Positions 35,301 through 46,848 of a stretch of DNA of 64,000 nt are shown here, one piece after another. This DNA is from Limnoperna fortunei (lineage: Eukaryota > Mollusca > Bivalvia > Mytilida > Modiolidae): contig OX104114.1 of the NCBI GenBank assembly GCA_944474755.1, forward strand, positions 27,923,220 to 27,987,219. Reading direction: 5' to 3'. A program made the translations under genes and the position numbers. Under the pieces are notes generated by a model that was not told the origin of the DNA, made no database searches, and was given only the letters and a program-made list of their open reading frames with translations. How positions within the stretch are numbered: the stretch's first letter is position 1; the number at the start of each line of letters is the position of its first letter.

Positions 35301-35777
35301 GTCTTTCTGTGCAAATTTTTCACATAGTTCTATTATTCCCACTTCCAGTTTGTCCAATGCATCGTCAAAATTGTCTATCTTGCCTTTACAGACGATTTCC
35401 GTTCCTGGTGGTATGCTCATGTCCTCGGCTGCCGCAATCCTATAGCAGCCAATTTTCACCGAAAACTGCATTGGATATGCCTTTCCTCCACATCTGATAA
35501 CATCTTGTTGTAGATCGATAGTGCAATTGTAATCTCTCATAAAGTCTAGACCTAGTATTCCATTTATTGTTAAATCAGAAACCAATGCTTCTACTCGGAA
35601 CTTATCTTGTCCTAAGGTTAAATCGAATTTACCTTTCCCAGCGATTTTCAGCTCAGTCCGTTTGCTGACATTATAATCTGGTTGATAGGCTGGAGATCCG
35701 GGCGATTTTTTCTTGGTATTCTGTAATACTGCTCGTTTGAAAGCAGCGTAACAGTAGCGCCTTTGTCTACCAAGCAT
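32304..35777 (-). pseudogene. Ty3/gypsy pol: protease tail, RT, RNase H, integrase
   Basis: The RT shows FCVDYRRHL (about 34800), the GLFQFRKMPFGLACAPATF block (about 34600) and the catalytic YLDD box (about 34500). RNase H shows LDTDASQFAIGAVLSQ (about 34080) and TDHSLLQWL. The integrase zinc-binding segment HLGIRKTMGRLKQRFYWPG ends in CEIC (about 33270). Its core has the DDE pieces VIDILGELP and SDQGSQFESELFSEM (about 33000). A GPY/F-like block follows near 32540. Breaks are frameshifts near 34960, 34200 and 33085, stops near 34702, 34234 and 33827, and a deletion after HPQSDGAL near 32880 that removes the following integrase part. Confidence 0.88.
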
Positions 35778-36790
35778 TTCATGGCTTGGTCATTAACTTT
35801 TACATGAATACACGCTTCTGCTTCCATGTTCGAAGCGTTGGCACCAAGATCCAGTCTTCTTTGTAAATGCCTTCTCTGACTATTGGTGTAAAATGGCCTT
35901 ACTGAACCTCCTGGGCGGTCTTTGTCCCTAGTGACTTCTCGCAGAGGCGCGCGACACTCATTTTTGAAGTGCCCTAACTTCCCGCAATTGTAACATTTCA
36001 GATTCCTTTTCCAGCCAGGCGCGCGTTTTCCTTTGTCTGACAATGCGCTTTTGAATCCGTCCAGCTCTTTCTTTAGTGCTTCTATCTTCACCGAGAACGC
36101 CTCCATCATTGTTAAAACTTTGTCTTTAGAGTCGTTTTTTTAATTCTTCAGCAGCCCCGGCTGCCCTCGTGTGGCCTTTGTTCATGTCATACTTTCTTTC
36201 TGCTTTGTAGAAAGCCTCTAACTCTACAGCGAGACATATGGCCTAGTTGAGATTCTCGGGTCTAGACTGTTTAATTCTTATTCGCACTTCCGAGTCAACA
36301 AGAGAGTCTAAAAAAAGTTCTCTTGCCAGGGTTTCTCTTACTTCACTAGGTGCGTTTGGGTACGCTTTATTTACTAATCTTCTAATGGATTGCCCGAGCT
36401 AAGACAAGCTTTCGCCGCCTTTTTGTCGTTTTTCTTTTAATTGCACTATGTATAGCTCCGTCTGATTTGGCGGAGAAAAACGCTGCTCAATGGCTAGGGT
36501 ATCATATTTCATTCTTTCATTTGTTGGCAAATCTCCAAATACACCTTGGGCCTGGCCTCTTAAAGAGGTACAGGCCTTTCTCAGTATCATCCCAGTATCA
36601 TCCCAGCCATTTATGACGGCACATGCGTCAAAGTGTGACTTGAAATCACTCTAATCACTGTTTCCATCATAATTTGCAAGCTTAATCTCACGCCTTGGCT
36701 TTGTTGTTCCAAGCGTGTTAGCTATAATTATCTCATGTCTCCTAAACATTTCCCTAACCTCTTCAAAATTTCCTTCTAACACATCGCCTT
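35648..36790 (-). pseudogene. Ty3/gypsy gag with zinc knuckle and protease start
   Basis: Coding-like sequence runs from about 36790 with in-frame stops at about 36653 and near 36399. It continues to a CCHC knuckle, CYNCGKLGHFKNEC (about 35970-36010), preceded by a basic stretch. The protease motif follows near 35770: CLVDKGATVTLLS. Family members normally have Asp-Thr/Ser-Gly here, so the second active-site position is Lys, which would disable the aspartic protease. The first codons are uncertain because an in-frame TAA sits at the extreme 5' end. Confidence 0.75.
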
Positions 36791-36924
36791 AGCAAAACCA
36801 GAAAAATAACATGACTTAACTGAAAAGTTAGACAGGACCCCCCTTTTTGTACTTTGTAAGAAATGTGACTAAATTTAGTAAGTTTACCTTTGGAGTTATC
36901 ACCTGTGATATGTGACACAATTTT

Positions 36925-36942
36925 TAGTGGCAGCGGTGGGAT
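36925..36942 (+). promoter_or_regulatory. candidate primer-binding site of an opposing LTR element
   Basis: TAGTGGCAGCGGTGGGAT resembles the tRNA-Leu-type primer sites (TGGTGGCAG...GTGGGAT) of many invertebrate Ty3/gypsy elements, with one changed base. It points away from the minus-strand element beside it, so it would be the 5' remnant of a different, plus-strand element. Nothing convincing follows except a short open frame to 37169. Confidence 0.35.
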
Positions 36943-37482
36943 ACGGTGCGGCTTTTAATTTTGTTAAAGACCACGAAATGGAAGGATACAGGGAAATAGA
37001 CAAACAGATCAGCATCAAGAAGAAATCCGAGGGCTGCAGTCACTACTTGTGGAAACTCCGTCCAGATTACCACACTCCACTCCGAAGGGTCCAGGGCGAA
37101 ATAATAATAATACAAGGTAGGGCATGCCAAGAGCTACGTCTCGGGTGGGTACCTACTTATGAACAATAATCCCTGTAAATAATGAATATAGCAATACTGT
37201 ATATATTTGAGGGAAAAAACAACAAAATAAAAAGAGAAATAAAGAATAGAATACTCTAATAAATTTCTTTAAAATAATTAAAAAAAACATCAGAACATGT
37301 ATATCATTCTTATCTTATAATTTACAAAAATATTGTACATAAAAATACATAGTTAGTAATAAATGACTTAAAATATAATACAATTCCACATTGAAATGTA
37401 TATAACTTTTTAATATTTAATTCAAATTAATCATGTAAGGCCATAGTATTGTATATATACATGTTAATAATTTTTTTTCTTT

Positions 37483-37680
37483 TGTCAGATGAGACGTAAA
37501 ACTGGTGCCTCGTGTGCTGTATTCCATCAACTGGCACGTTAAAGACCCCATTCATTGGCATTGGCAGTATTCGATAAGAGTAGGCGCACGCGCCGCTGCC
37601 ATGGAACGTCCCGTACTTGCTGCTATCGTCTTGGTTCTCTAGCTGGATGCAGCTTAATAGATAAATCTACTTCCCCTTAA
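37483..37680 (+). repeat. SINE-like fragment with conserved GATGAGACGTAAAAC...CACGTTAAAGACCCC domain
   Basis: This copy lies on the plus strand and shares the conserved blocks with 31240-31390. It continues into a less conserved tail ending near AAATCTACTTCCCC. The two copies lie on either side of the gypsy element in opposite orientation, which looks coincidental. Confidence 0.45.
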
Positions 37681-38276
37681 GTCTTTTTGGTTGCTGCACT
37701 TCTGACTACTTTTATCATTTCATTTATAGTATTTATGACATATAAAAAATCCCCAAAAATTTTTCAATAAAAGCCATTTGGCAATAAGTCCGTGCGAGAC
37801 CGTTTTACGGTAGTCAAGAACGTTAAAACCCCCCATAAGTAAGTAATAATTATAATCTTTCATACATCTTTCCCCCAAAATTACGCGTTTGGATTTGATC
37901 TGCATTTCAGTGATATCTATATTTAATAACATTCATTTAAACTATAAATAACATTCATTTCGTCAGATTACTATTACATTGTATTGTGTCATCGTCAGTT
38001 AACCTAAGTATAGTTTCAAGCCAAAATAATATTGTTATATTTTATAATAATATACAGTAAACTAAAGAATATTTCGTAAGATGAGCTATATTTTGATTAA
38101 TCAATTTTAGATATATACGGTGTGACAGAAATTAATTTTTAATATTTCTACTGAGCTATTTACATTTTTTATGCAAAAAACATAATTTTGAAACATTTAC
38201 TTTATTGTAACCGACCAATAAACAAATAGAAAAGGCGCATCCAATTACAAACCCTGCAGACACTCACCGACCCATC

Positions 38277-38424
38277 CTCAGGATTGTCAGTTTTCCTGCT
38301 GAGGTCGGGGGGTTTCGCCGCGTATTCCCTCTTCCTTCCCAATTAAAATTGAAGCCCATGATGTAGCTAAAAAATTGCAGAAAGTGATGTTGAAACTCAA
38401 TTTATACAAATAAACAAACAAATC
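38277..38424 (+). mobile_element. SINE, diverged 3' half
   Basis: TCAGTTTTCCTGCTGAGGTC, TTCCTTCCCAATTAAAATTG and a TAAACAAACAAA tail identify it. It is more diverged than the other copies. Confidence 0.65.
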
Positions 38425-39182
38425 CTCCATACGCCGTGTTATCGATGGACTTCTCATCGTGAATATGGGCTACAATACCAGATTAGGGCCAATTGCTGAC
38501 TATAAACAGGCCAACACACTCAAACAATTCAGACATATCCTTTTTATAATTTTACCATTATTCTATACATGTTTTATTAACTAAATACCCTTCATCCTCC
38601 CAAGTAAGGAGTTCTCAGTCTACGTTCGATGAACGGAGGGCCGGAAAGTGGACTAAGAACCATTAACCATGGAGGATGAATATTCTTGGTTGCTTGGGGT
38701 AGTTTTTAACGTCCTACACCGAAACCTAATGCGCTTCGTCGGACGGATGAATATCCTTCTGCTGAAACTATTTTTAATGCCGTCTATGACTACACTATGG
38801 TTTCTTCCTCGTCTCTCGGACATTTCTACTTATTATTTTTGTTCTTATAAATACCTATCTGACAGGAAACAATTATATACCTACCTACGGTCCCCTTTTC
38901 CTGACGAAGGTAAAAAAAAACAGAAAAATTACTGGAAATTGCATTAAACCAAAGGATTGATTGATTGATTGGATGTCTGGTTTACGTCCAGCGAGCAGTA
39001 TTTCAGCTATATTCAGGACGGGTTAAACCACAGGAATTAGAGCTCATATCATATCGGACGAAATATGCCCAGAAAAAAATTGTGACTGACGAAATAAACA
39101 TTCTTGCCCCTAACCTTGTTGAGACGTTCGGTTAAAGATTCGCGATTGCAAAAATATTGATCATTCAAAATGTTGAAGAGTA

Positions 39183-39972
39183 CATAGAACACCTACAGGA
39201 ATAGTTCTATAACATAAAACCTCCCATTTCACGTTTATATTATCATTTTTATCTGACTTTTACTTTTTTTTTTATTATTTGAAATGTGAGGTTTTATCTG
39301 TCAGTTGATTTTTCTCGGAGCAAAATTTTTTCAGAAGTTCTGCATATTTTTACATTTGAAATATCATGAAACTAACATAAACACAAAGACTATACCTGTT
39401 TTCAATGAATTAATCTATGTTCAATTAAGTAATCCATGTTTGAAATATCAAGACGAATTTTTTCTGCGAGCTGACATTTTGAATTTAACAGTTTATCAAC
39501 ATTACGGAATTTAACAGTTTATCAACATTACGGAATCTATGGCGGAACGAATACAATTTGTCGCAATTGTAACACGTGGAAAATTCGTTTCGTCTAAAAC
39601 GGATCCATAAGATAGATTTAATTGGGGTCAGCCATTGAATGTAATGGGAGTTAAGGGACACCTCAAATAAAGCTTTAAACAGGACTTAAAAAATCCATGA
39701 TATACTAAGGTAAGACAATTTTTAGAAAATTTAGATATTTTTCTTTAAGTTTAGCGCAGTTTGCATGGTTGTACAAACTTTTTTCATATCAAACTTAACT
39801 GAAACATTCCGCACGATTTTCTTGCGGAATTTGCACACGGGAAAATGCGTTTAAAGATGAAACCTCGCATTTGACTAAAAACATAAAATATCAATATCCG
39901 ATAAAAATGTTGAAAAACATGAAATGAGAGGTTTTATTAATGGAACTACTACAGGAATGGTGACAGTTCAAA
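39183..39972. repeat. ~790-bp inverted-repeat element
   Basis: Left TTCTATAACATAAAACCTCC...ATTTCACG and right CATGAAATGAGAGGTTTTAT...GGAACTACTACAGG are inverted and imperfect over about 45 bp. Further AGGTTTTAT and AAACCTCGCATTT words lie inside. There is no convincing ORF. Confidence 0.5.
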
Positions 39973-40334
39973 ATATAAAAAAATGAAAGAAGAATAACTA
40001 GTAATACTGTGTTGGAGTTTTGAGTCCAAACATGGTCTGTTCTAATGTTGTTTAGTATGTTTTATGTCACATTTACTACGTGACCTATAAACCAAGATTT
40101 TCTGAAAAGAAAGTGCTATTTTTAGAGTGGGGTTTACACGGAAGTTGGTTTTCTCTTGGAAGGTTTTAAAGTGGTCATGAAATTTTGAGAGAACATAGGC
40201 CTGTCACGTACGATTCTGGACATATATATGGTGTCGGTCAAGCTACGCATAAGGGAAAAGAGCTGTGCTAATTCCAAAAATAACAAATTTAGTAGAAAAT
40301 CTTAAAGAATTGGATTAGTGTTTTCAAACCTAAA

Positions 40335-40425
40335 GAACATCTATATGTTTATCTTTTTAAAAGTTATAGCATAAAATATACCACAAAACCCTTCCGGTTT
40401 TTCCACCGTTTCGCATATCAGGTAC
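40335..40425. repeat. diverged third copy of the MULE-like terminus
   Basis: ATATGTTTATC, AAAGTTATAG, ATATAC and AAACCCTTCCGGTTTTTCCACC appear in the same order as in the outer right arm (50276-50340). The tip then diverges. This looks like one end of another, older member of the family. Confidence 0.6.
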
Positions 40426-40439
40426 TCGCGATAAATCGT

Positions 40440-40680
40440 CGCAACGACCTCTAGCGTCTGTTAGTTCTCATATTTTGTCCGTCTGTTTCTAAAACATCTG
40501 TTTTAATCTAACATCTGTTATTAAAATTAAATTTTATGTCTGTTTTTGTTTTTTTTATGTCTGTTTAAAGTTTATCGTCTGTTCGTTTTTGTCCAAATGG
40601 TTGTCTGTTCTTAAAGTTACGTCTGTTTTTATTTTTTAACGTCTGTTAGTAAAATTTTATGTCTTTTTTTGCATTTAAGG
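40440..40680 (+). repeat. degenerate GTCTGTT repeat tract
   Basis: GTCTGTT or ATCTGTT recurs about ten times, spaced roughly 12-30 bp with T-rich spacers. It begins directly after the MULE-terminus remnant. Confidence 0.7.
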
Positions 40681-40739
40681 AAAATCTCATTTTGAGACGT
40701 TTCATGAAACAATGGCCTGACCATGTGAGTTATTTGCAT

Positions 40740-41240
40740 CACTTGGTATGTCGGTCGTATGCTTTCCACATTTCAATCTATTTCACGACCATTGGAACCA
40801 AACTTGACAGGAATGTTTATTGCTAAAGTTTCCAGGGCCATTTATGCGTCTGATTGGATGAACTTTAAAAATCTCTCACAAACCGCTTGGCAGATTAATT
40901 TGAAATAATGCAGAAATGTACCTTATAATTATGATACTCTGCAAAATTTGAGTTTTTTTCTATCATCCAAAATCCTAGATGTCTGCCACCGTGGAACAGC
41001 TGAACCATAGAACCCTAATGGAAACCATATAAAAAGCTTCTTTTCTGAAGCTGTTGCACACAATTAAACTAAATCTTACAGAAATGAAGCCAGGATAGTT
41101 TTCTTATTATTTCCAGTTTGTTTAACCGACTGGAAATTCAAAATGTCTGCCAGGGTTGCTAATGCGTTCTGATTGGCTGAAATTTCGAATTAGTTTCCTG
41201 TCCAACAACCGGGCGATGACTATTTCATTAGTGAACAAAA
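40740..41240 (+). repeat. two diverged units of a ~300-bp dispersed repeat
   Basis: TGCGTCTGATTGGATGAA (40844) and TGCGTTCTGATTGGCTGAA (41163), and AGATGTCTGCCACCG versus AAATGTCTGCCAGGG, keep the same order. No coding capacity is seen. Confidence 0.5.
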
Positions 41241-41379
41241 CACAAGATATGTAATCCCAGGACAATTTTAAGTTGAGAAAAAGCTATCTTTATGTATTAT
41301 TTTTAATCAAAAAGCTTGATAATAGCTGATTTAAAGTTGAATAAAAGTAGTATATCAGCGTTACTTTTAATCAACTTAT

Positions 41380-41770
41380 ATTTACCTAATGAACTGCTGA
41401 AATACCGCTTTTTAAAATTAATTTGCATATTTGGTTCAGTGATTAGGACAATAAGCGGTAAAGAAGTGTGAAATAAGTTGGGCTGAAGCGTCTGAATTAT
41501 GTAAATTAGGTGAAGTTGGGATTAAGCGGTACAAATCAGCGGATTTGAAGTGGAATATGCAAATTAGTTGTCAGCGGTAAATAAGCGGAATATAGCAAAT
41601 GTACAAAAGCGGATTTTAGGTGGTTATACCAGCGTGTTTAAGTGTATAATCTCAGCGTACTTTAAGTTGGAGATGTCAGCGTGTTTTAAGTTGGAGATGT
41701 CAGCGTGTTTTAAGTTGGAGATGTCGCCTGTTTTAAGCTGGAAATTTAAAAAGTCTGTTTTAAGTGTTAG
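41380..41770 (+). repeat. short-period repeat: AGCGG words passing into 24-bp units
   Basis: Irregular TAAGCGG and CAGCGGA words lead into near-perfect copies of CAGCGTGTTTTAAGTTGGAGATGT (24-bp period, about 41652-41730). Similar AGCGG/AAGTTGGA wording recurs at 54350-54790. Confidence 0.75.
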
Positions 41771-42889
41771 CGTCTCATGTGTAAATACAATTGTAATTGT
41801 CTATGTGGAGTTGAAGCATACATGATATTAAAAATTGCAAATTTGGTGTAGGTCAAGCTGTTTTAGAGCTAAAAGCACCATTACTGTGCTCCACGAGTTA
41901 AATCTGAAATCTGGCCATTTTCTAAACCTGTCTTTTGTACTTGCTTTTTGTGTACCTCTTGCTTCATTCTGTTTAAAAGGATTAAATAATGATAAAAAAA
42001 TACAATCACATAAGTTTATTTGAGCATTCATATTTATAGTTGCATAATGTAACCTTTAAAACATAACATAATATAATTATGAAAATAACTATTTACAAAA
42101 TATTTACAACATAAATACAAGTTTAAATTGACCTTCTCAGTTTCTGTTTTAGTTTTTCTCATCTTTTCCACTCGCATTGCTTCCCTTATTTCTCGATTGA
42201 TGAACTATCATATGCAGCACATAATTCTGAAATCACAATGATTTTCATTTAATGTACAAATATTTCCAAGAATTATGTAACATTTCCAAAGATAGCTAAA
42301 AAATTTTGCTCCTGATACTAAAATAAACAATCGTGTATTAAATATTTAAGGATATTTATACAAATATAATAAAAGAGACATATATCTAATTTACACATTT
42401 GTAACACAATAAGCGTGCAGTTGTAAACTTGTTTGATAGTTTTGTCTAAGAAAAACTCATTTGAGTTATCTTCTCCTAATATGAGTTGCTTCCCCTTCTT
42501 AGGAGCATTAAAGTTTAAAACCTAATAAATGAGTATGTTATATGTGTAAACAACTGTTATTTGATATTTTGTGTGCTCCTTTAAGAATAAAAGTAAAAAA
42601 TTTCCCTTGATTTCAGTATTAGTTACATTTAATAAAAATATAGTTCAATGAAAATGATGTTCTATAATTATAATTACTACATGAACTTACCAGTCATCTA
42701 AAGTGTTTTCTTTAAGATTACTCTCTAAATTCTAATTATTGTTTCTAGATCAAAGCAGCTTACAAACTACAAATAAAAATGTATATAAATTGTTTCATCT
42801 CGCAAGCAAACACTGAACATAAAAACCAACATTTACAAAATAAAAAAAAATAGAACAGTCAATGTCAATTAAAAAGACATATTTATGTT

Positions 42890-42995
42890 GTAAATATTGG
42901 GGAAGGAAGCCAGACTAACAGGGTAAAACCCGACCTTCGGTAGGAAAACTGGCCATCCTCGTCAATTAAAATTGGAATCAAGCACACCCCACTTT
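42890..42995 (-). mobile_element. SINE fragment cut at the edge of the MULE-like element
   Basis: GACCTTCGGTAGGAAAACTG and CAATTAAAATTGGAATCAAG belong to the SINE centre and stem. The tRNA-like half that should follow is absent, and the GGGAGACC terminus begins instead. The missing half is not found at the right edge of the element either. Confidence 0.6.
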
Positions 42996-44113
42996 GGGAG
43001 ACCCTAATCTGCGGAAGGGTGGAAAAACCGGAAGGGGTTTTTTTTAGGTATTTTTTTGCCTATAACTTTCGAACGGATAAACATATCGATGTAATTTAAA
43101 CGGATTCTGAAAGATATTAACAATTTCTACATAATAAATATAAAATAATTTAAATTATCTTGATTTAAATTATTTAAAACTTGACCGGAAGGGTTTTTTC
43201 TCTACTGAAATTGATTACAATTTTTCTACTTTGGACTCAATTTGTAAAAACATGCAAAACTCCGGTCAAAATTGGTCAATATATTCCTCTAGTAAATTTT
43301 ATAGCAAATCTATTGATATATAACTCACTTTTATTCATCAAAGGAAAAGTTGTCAAAAGTTGACCGGAAGGGTGGTCCGTTGGAGTATTGCGTACAGTGA
43401 AATTTCAACTTTGGACTCAATTTGTAAAAACATGCAATACTCCGGTCAAAATTGATTAATATATTCCTCTAGTAAATTTTATAGCAAATTCATTGATATA
43501 TAACTCAATTTCATTCATGAAAGGGAAATTTGTCAAAAGTTGACCGGAAGGGTGGTCCGTTGGAGTATGGCGAGCAGTGAAATTTCAACTTTGGACTTAA
43601 TTTGTAAAAACATGCAATACTCCGGTCAAAATTGGTTAATATATTCCTCTAGTAAATTTTATAAAAAATCCATTGATATATAAGTCAGTTGTATTAATAA
43701 AAGAGAAAGTTTCAAAAGTTGACCGGAAGGGTGGTCCGTTGGAGTATTGCGTAGAGTGAAATTTCAAATTTGGACTTAATTTGTAAAAACATGCAATACT
43801 CCGGTCAAAATTGGTTAATATATTCCTCTAGTAAACTTTATAGCAAATCCATTGATATATAAGTCAGTTGTATTTATAAAAGAGAAATTTTCAAAAGTTG
43901 ACCGGAAGGGTGGTCCGTTGGAGTATTGCGTAGAGTGAAATTTCAAATTTGGACTTAATTTGTAAAAACATGCAATAATCCGGTCAAAATTGCGTAAAAT
44001 ATTCCTCTAGTAAATTTTATAACAAATCCATTGATATATAACTTAATTTTATTCATGTAAGGGAAAGTTGTCAAAAGTTGACCGGAACGGTGGTCCGTTG
44101 GAGTATTGCGTAG
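42996..44113 (+). repeat. left inverted arm: unique end plus five ~180-bp units
   Basis: The unit landmark GACCGGAAGGG occurs at 43183, 43362, 43542, 43721, 43900 and (GACCGGAACGG) 44080, so the spacing is 179-180 bp. Each unit also carries TGGTCCGTTGGAGTATTGCG, ACATGCAATACTCCGGTCA and ATTCCTCTAGTAAA. Two unit subtypes with slightly different tails occur. Confidence 0.9.
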
Positions 44114-44199
44114 GCGATTGTTATGTTTCTCCCGTTGTTTTATTTGAGCAATCTCTTTTAATACCTTTTTTAAATCAAATGAGAGAAAACATGCTAAAT

Positions 44200-44474
44200 T
44201 GCACGAGAGTTTGTTTAATTTTCTTAAATTAAAAATACTTAGGCTTGACAAGAAAATTCCTTTCGTTCTTGTTTCCCAAATTGTCCAATTATGTTTTGTT
44301 GGAATCATTTAAAAGAAGACTTCAAATTTTGACTGAAAAAGGGCGAGTGGTGTCCGACAACATAAAAGTGTTCATTGACCATTTAGATAAAATGCTGCAC
44401 TCCGAGAGCGAAGATGAGTTTTCTTATTTAAAGATTAAATATAATACTTCCAAGTGCCCCCTCCCCCCCCATCA
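44200..44474 (+). pseudogene. MULE-like transposase, fragment left of the nested insertion
   Basis: The frame opening near 44245 reads coding-like text (FLFPKLSNYVLLESFKRRL, VFIDHLDKMLHSESEDEF), matching the kind of sequence seen ahead of the GxTNN motif in animal MULE-type transposases. It breaks off at the nested element starting at 44475. The 130 bp before it remain coding-like in another frame, which suggests a frameshift. The N-terminal DDE part is missing or too decayed to recognise, so this fragment alone is a weak call; position and orientation relative to the next piece support it. Confidence 0.45.
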
Positions 44475-46848
44475 TTCAAAGTCAGTTAAAGTGCGCCAAT
44501 TACAAATATTGTGGTCACAGACGTTTTTTGATGACCAATAGTATAATTGTTATGGGAATTTGACTTTAATTTAACTCGTAGGTAATTACGTGTTGAAAAA
44601 AATAACAATAATGTTCTGTTTGACTCATTTATTGGTCAACACTGACTAATTTTGAAGCCTACATAGTAAAAACCATTATGTCACAAATTTGGAGTACTAA
44701 ATTTATTTACAAAGAAAGAAAATTTATAGCGAAATAAATAAGTGAAATATGTTTTCTATGATAGAATATTGTCAGAATTTGGATAAAAACACTCTGTTTT
44801 TATGTCAGTATATTTGGAAATATAAAAAAAACAACACAGTATTTGTGTCCCATAAAATGCTGTGAATTACGTTACAATGTCATGATAGTCGTATTGCAAA
44901 CATATTTGATTAATACAGTAATGATTCGTGAACGAATATGTACAAAAATGCTTCAAAATATTTATAAATCGTGATTTAAAGGTATATGAATAATTTTTGC
45001 CTAAAAACTAGTCTTTGATTTCAATTTTTAATTTTTTGCATTTAATTGTGAATTACGTTACGGTACCTTCCTCATAATAAGTATATGCTATAAGCGTCAA
45101 ACACTGTGAGTAATAAACACACTGATGTTAACCATAATTGCCATATAAACATTGTTTTAGCTGTTAAAACATTTCTCATATATTTGCAAATGCTTATGTC
45201 CGTAAATTACGTTGCGGTGAATTACGTTACGGTATATTCAGTAAACATGCTTTAAAACTTATTTCCTAGGAACAAATTACCTGGAAACAATTATTTTTTT
45301 GACACCACCTAAAATAAGGGCGTTTATTGAAAACTAAGTTGCCAAGCGGGAGACATTTAAAACATTTTCTTGTGTAAACATTACCATCACTCGTAAGTAC
45401 ACATTTATTTAACAAGAACACATATTATATAGCATTAATTGTCAGCTAAAATTATTATTAAACGACACAATATATAATATACTGCAGAACTGTGAACATG
45501 GAATATTGATTCCATTTGTATTTACGTCACGTGAGGGCACAAAGTTTAGTGTAACGTAATTTACGTTTTGTAACGTAAATCACATGCACATTTATGTTAT
45601 AGTTTGTTTCCAAAAAATGGTAAAAGTTGATAAAATGATGTGAAAAAAATGTTTAAACACTAACCGAAGATAGGCATACAATTTAGAAAGAGTTAGGCAT
45701 TTGGAAACGTTGACATTTCCTTATCGATACTACCAAACACCAGTTGGATATATCATTTTGTTTTAAAATGGCACTTTCATTTAAAATTTTATCTTGCTAT
45801 TATTGAAAGCATTTGCCAAAAATAAGTATAAATTATAATACAACACCATGACAATAAATAGTTTAGAAAATCATGTAGCAAAGATCTATCACTCTTACTT
45901 TCTTGTGTAACGTAATTCACTATTGTGTAAAAAGACAATTGTCAATACAACAGTACTGAATACACAACCATTTGTTCCAAAACATTTAATGGTGTGAAAT
46001 GATCATAGCCCATTGTTTATCTTTAATCAAACCGTTATGAACAGCACAATTTCATTTGTGTAACTGGGGATTTTTTTAATATTTCTTCGCATTGGGAATT
46101 TAATGTGACATTTTAAAAGATTTTATGTTTTATGTGTTAATATCGTTGCAAAGATATTGCAAATCATTGTACCAAAAAAAAAAATCATAACCTAAAAGCT
46201 CTTTTTCTATAATGGTTCCAATTTAAACATAAGATAACAAGATTGTATATATTTTAAGGACTTCTGTGAATTACGTTACACATGGTACTACTACTGTAAA
46301 GTGTAATAAATATCTGTTTGATAAAATTTCAAGTCTTTTAAATTTGTTAAGTATTATCTTTAATGGTCAACAAATGAACAGATTTATTTAAATGGTCTTT
46401 AGACTTTGAAAATAAACGAGTATCAACATTGAAAAATAGACACTTTTTCTTTAAAGCGTCTATTTTCCTTTTTATTCTTCAAGTATCAAGGAGTTGACCG
46501 ATATCTTTTAGAGTTAGTTAATGTTGGGTTTCGTAAATGTTTTATTTGGTAAATCAATCATATATCTATCATATAAATGTGTTTTATATTCAATTGTGGT
46601 TCTTTTTACGATAAAATATGTTCGATATAGTTACAGTAGACAGAAGTAACGTAACTCACCATCCAAAATACCACCACATGTATATTCATGTTTTTCTTGA
46701 TGTGAACTTGTTATTCAAGAGCTACCTTTTTTGTTTTCTAATTGTTCAAATATAGTTCTTACAAAATAAATACATTTGTCTTGTTTTCAAAGCCGAAAAT
46801 CTTCAGCCGTTTTTCCTGTGCAAATGGCGCACTTTAACTGACTTTGAA
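44475..46848. mobile_element. nested 2.37-kb element with 24-bp perfect terminal inverted repeats
   Basis: The left end 44475-44498 and the right end 46825-46848 are perfect reverse complements over 24 bp, beginning TTCAAAGTCAGTTAAAGTGC. The two ends interrupt the transposase frame of the surrounding element. The interior has no convincing ORF but contains nine copies of a 14-bp motif. No target duplication or superfamily could be assigned; a non-autonomous DNA transposon is the best reading. Confidence 0.75.
44861..46659. repeat. nine dispersed copies of GTGAATTACGTTAC in both orientations
   Basis: Forward copies or near copies lie at 44862, 45048, 45202, 45217 and 46266. Reverse copies (GTAACGTAATTCAC-like) lie at 45551, 45570, 45907 and 46646. 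Intervening sequence is not obviously repeated. The core TTACGTAA-like half sites resemble bZIP or transposase-type recognition sequence, but no function is shown. Confidence 0.75.

Larger units (their letters stand above)
31464..36790 (-). mobile_element. decayed Ty3/gypsy LTR retrotransposon with a 3' zinc-finger ORF
   Basis: Reading leftward, the order is gag, protease, reverse transcriptase, RNase H, integrase, GPY/F-like tail and then a C2H2 zinc-finger ORF. PR-RT-RH-IN order is diagnostic of Ty3/gypsy. Stops, frameshifts and an integrase deletion show it is dead. Flanking LTRs were not recognised on either side. Confidence 0.88.

Noticed and set aside
44354..44541. Reading the 44245 frame through to 44541 as one protein
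   Set aside because: It crosses the nested-element boundary at 44475, so its last part is translated TIR and not transposase.
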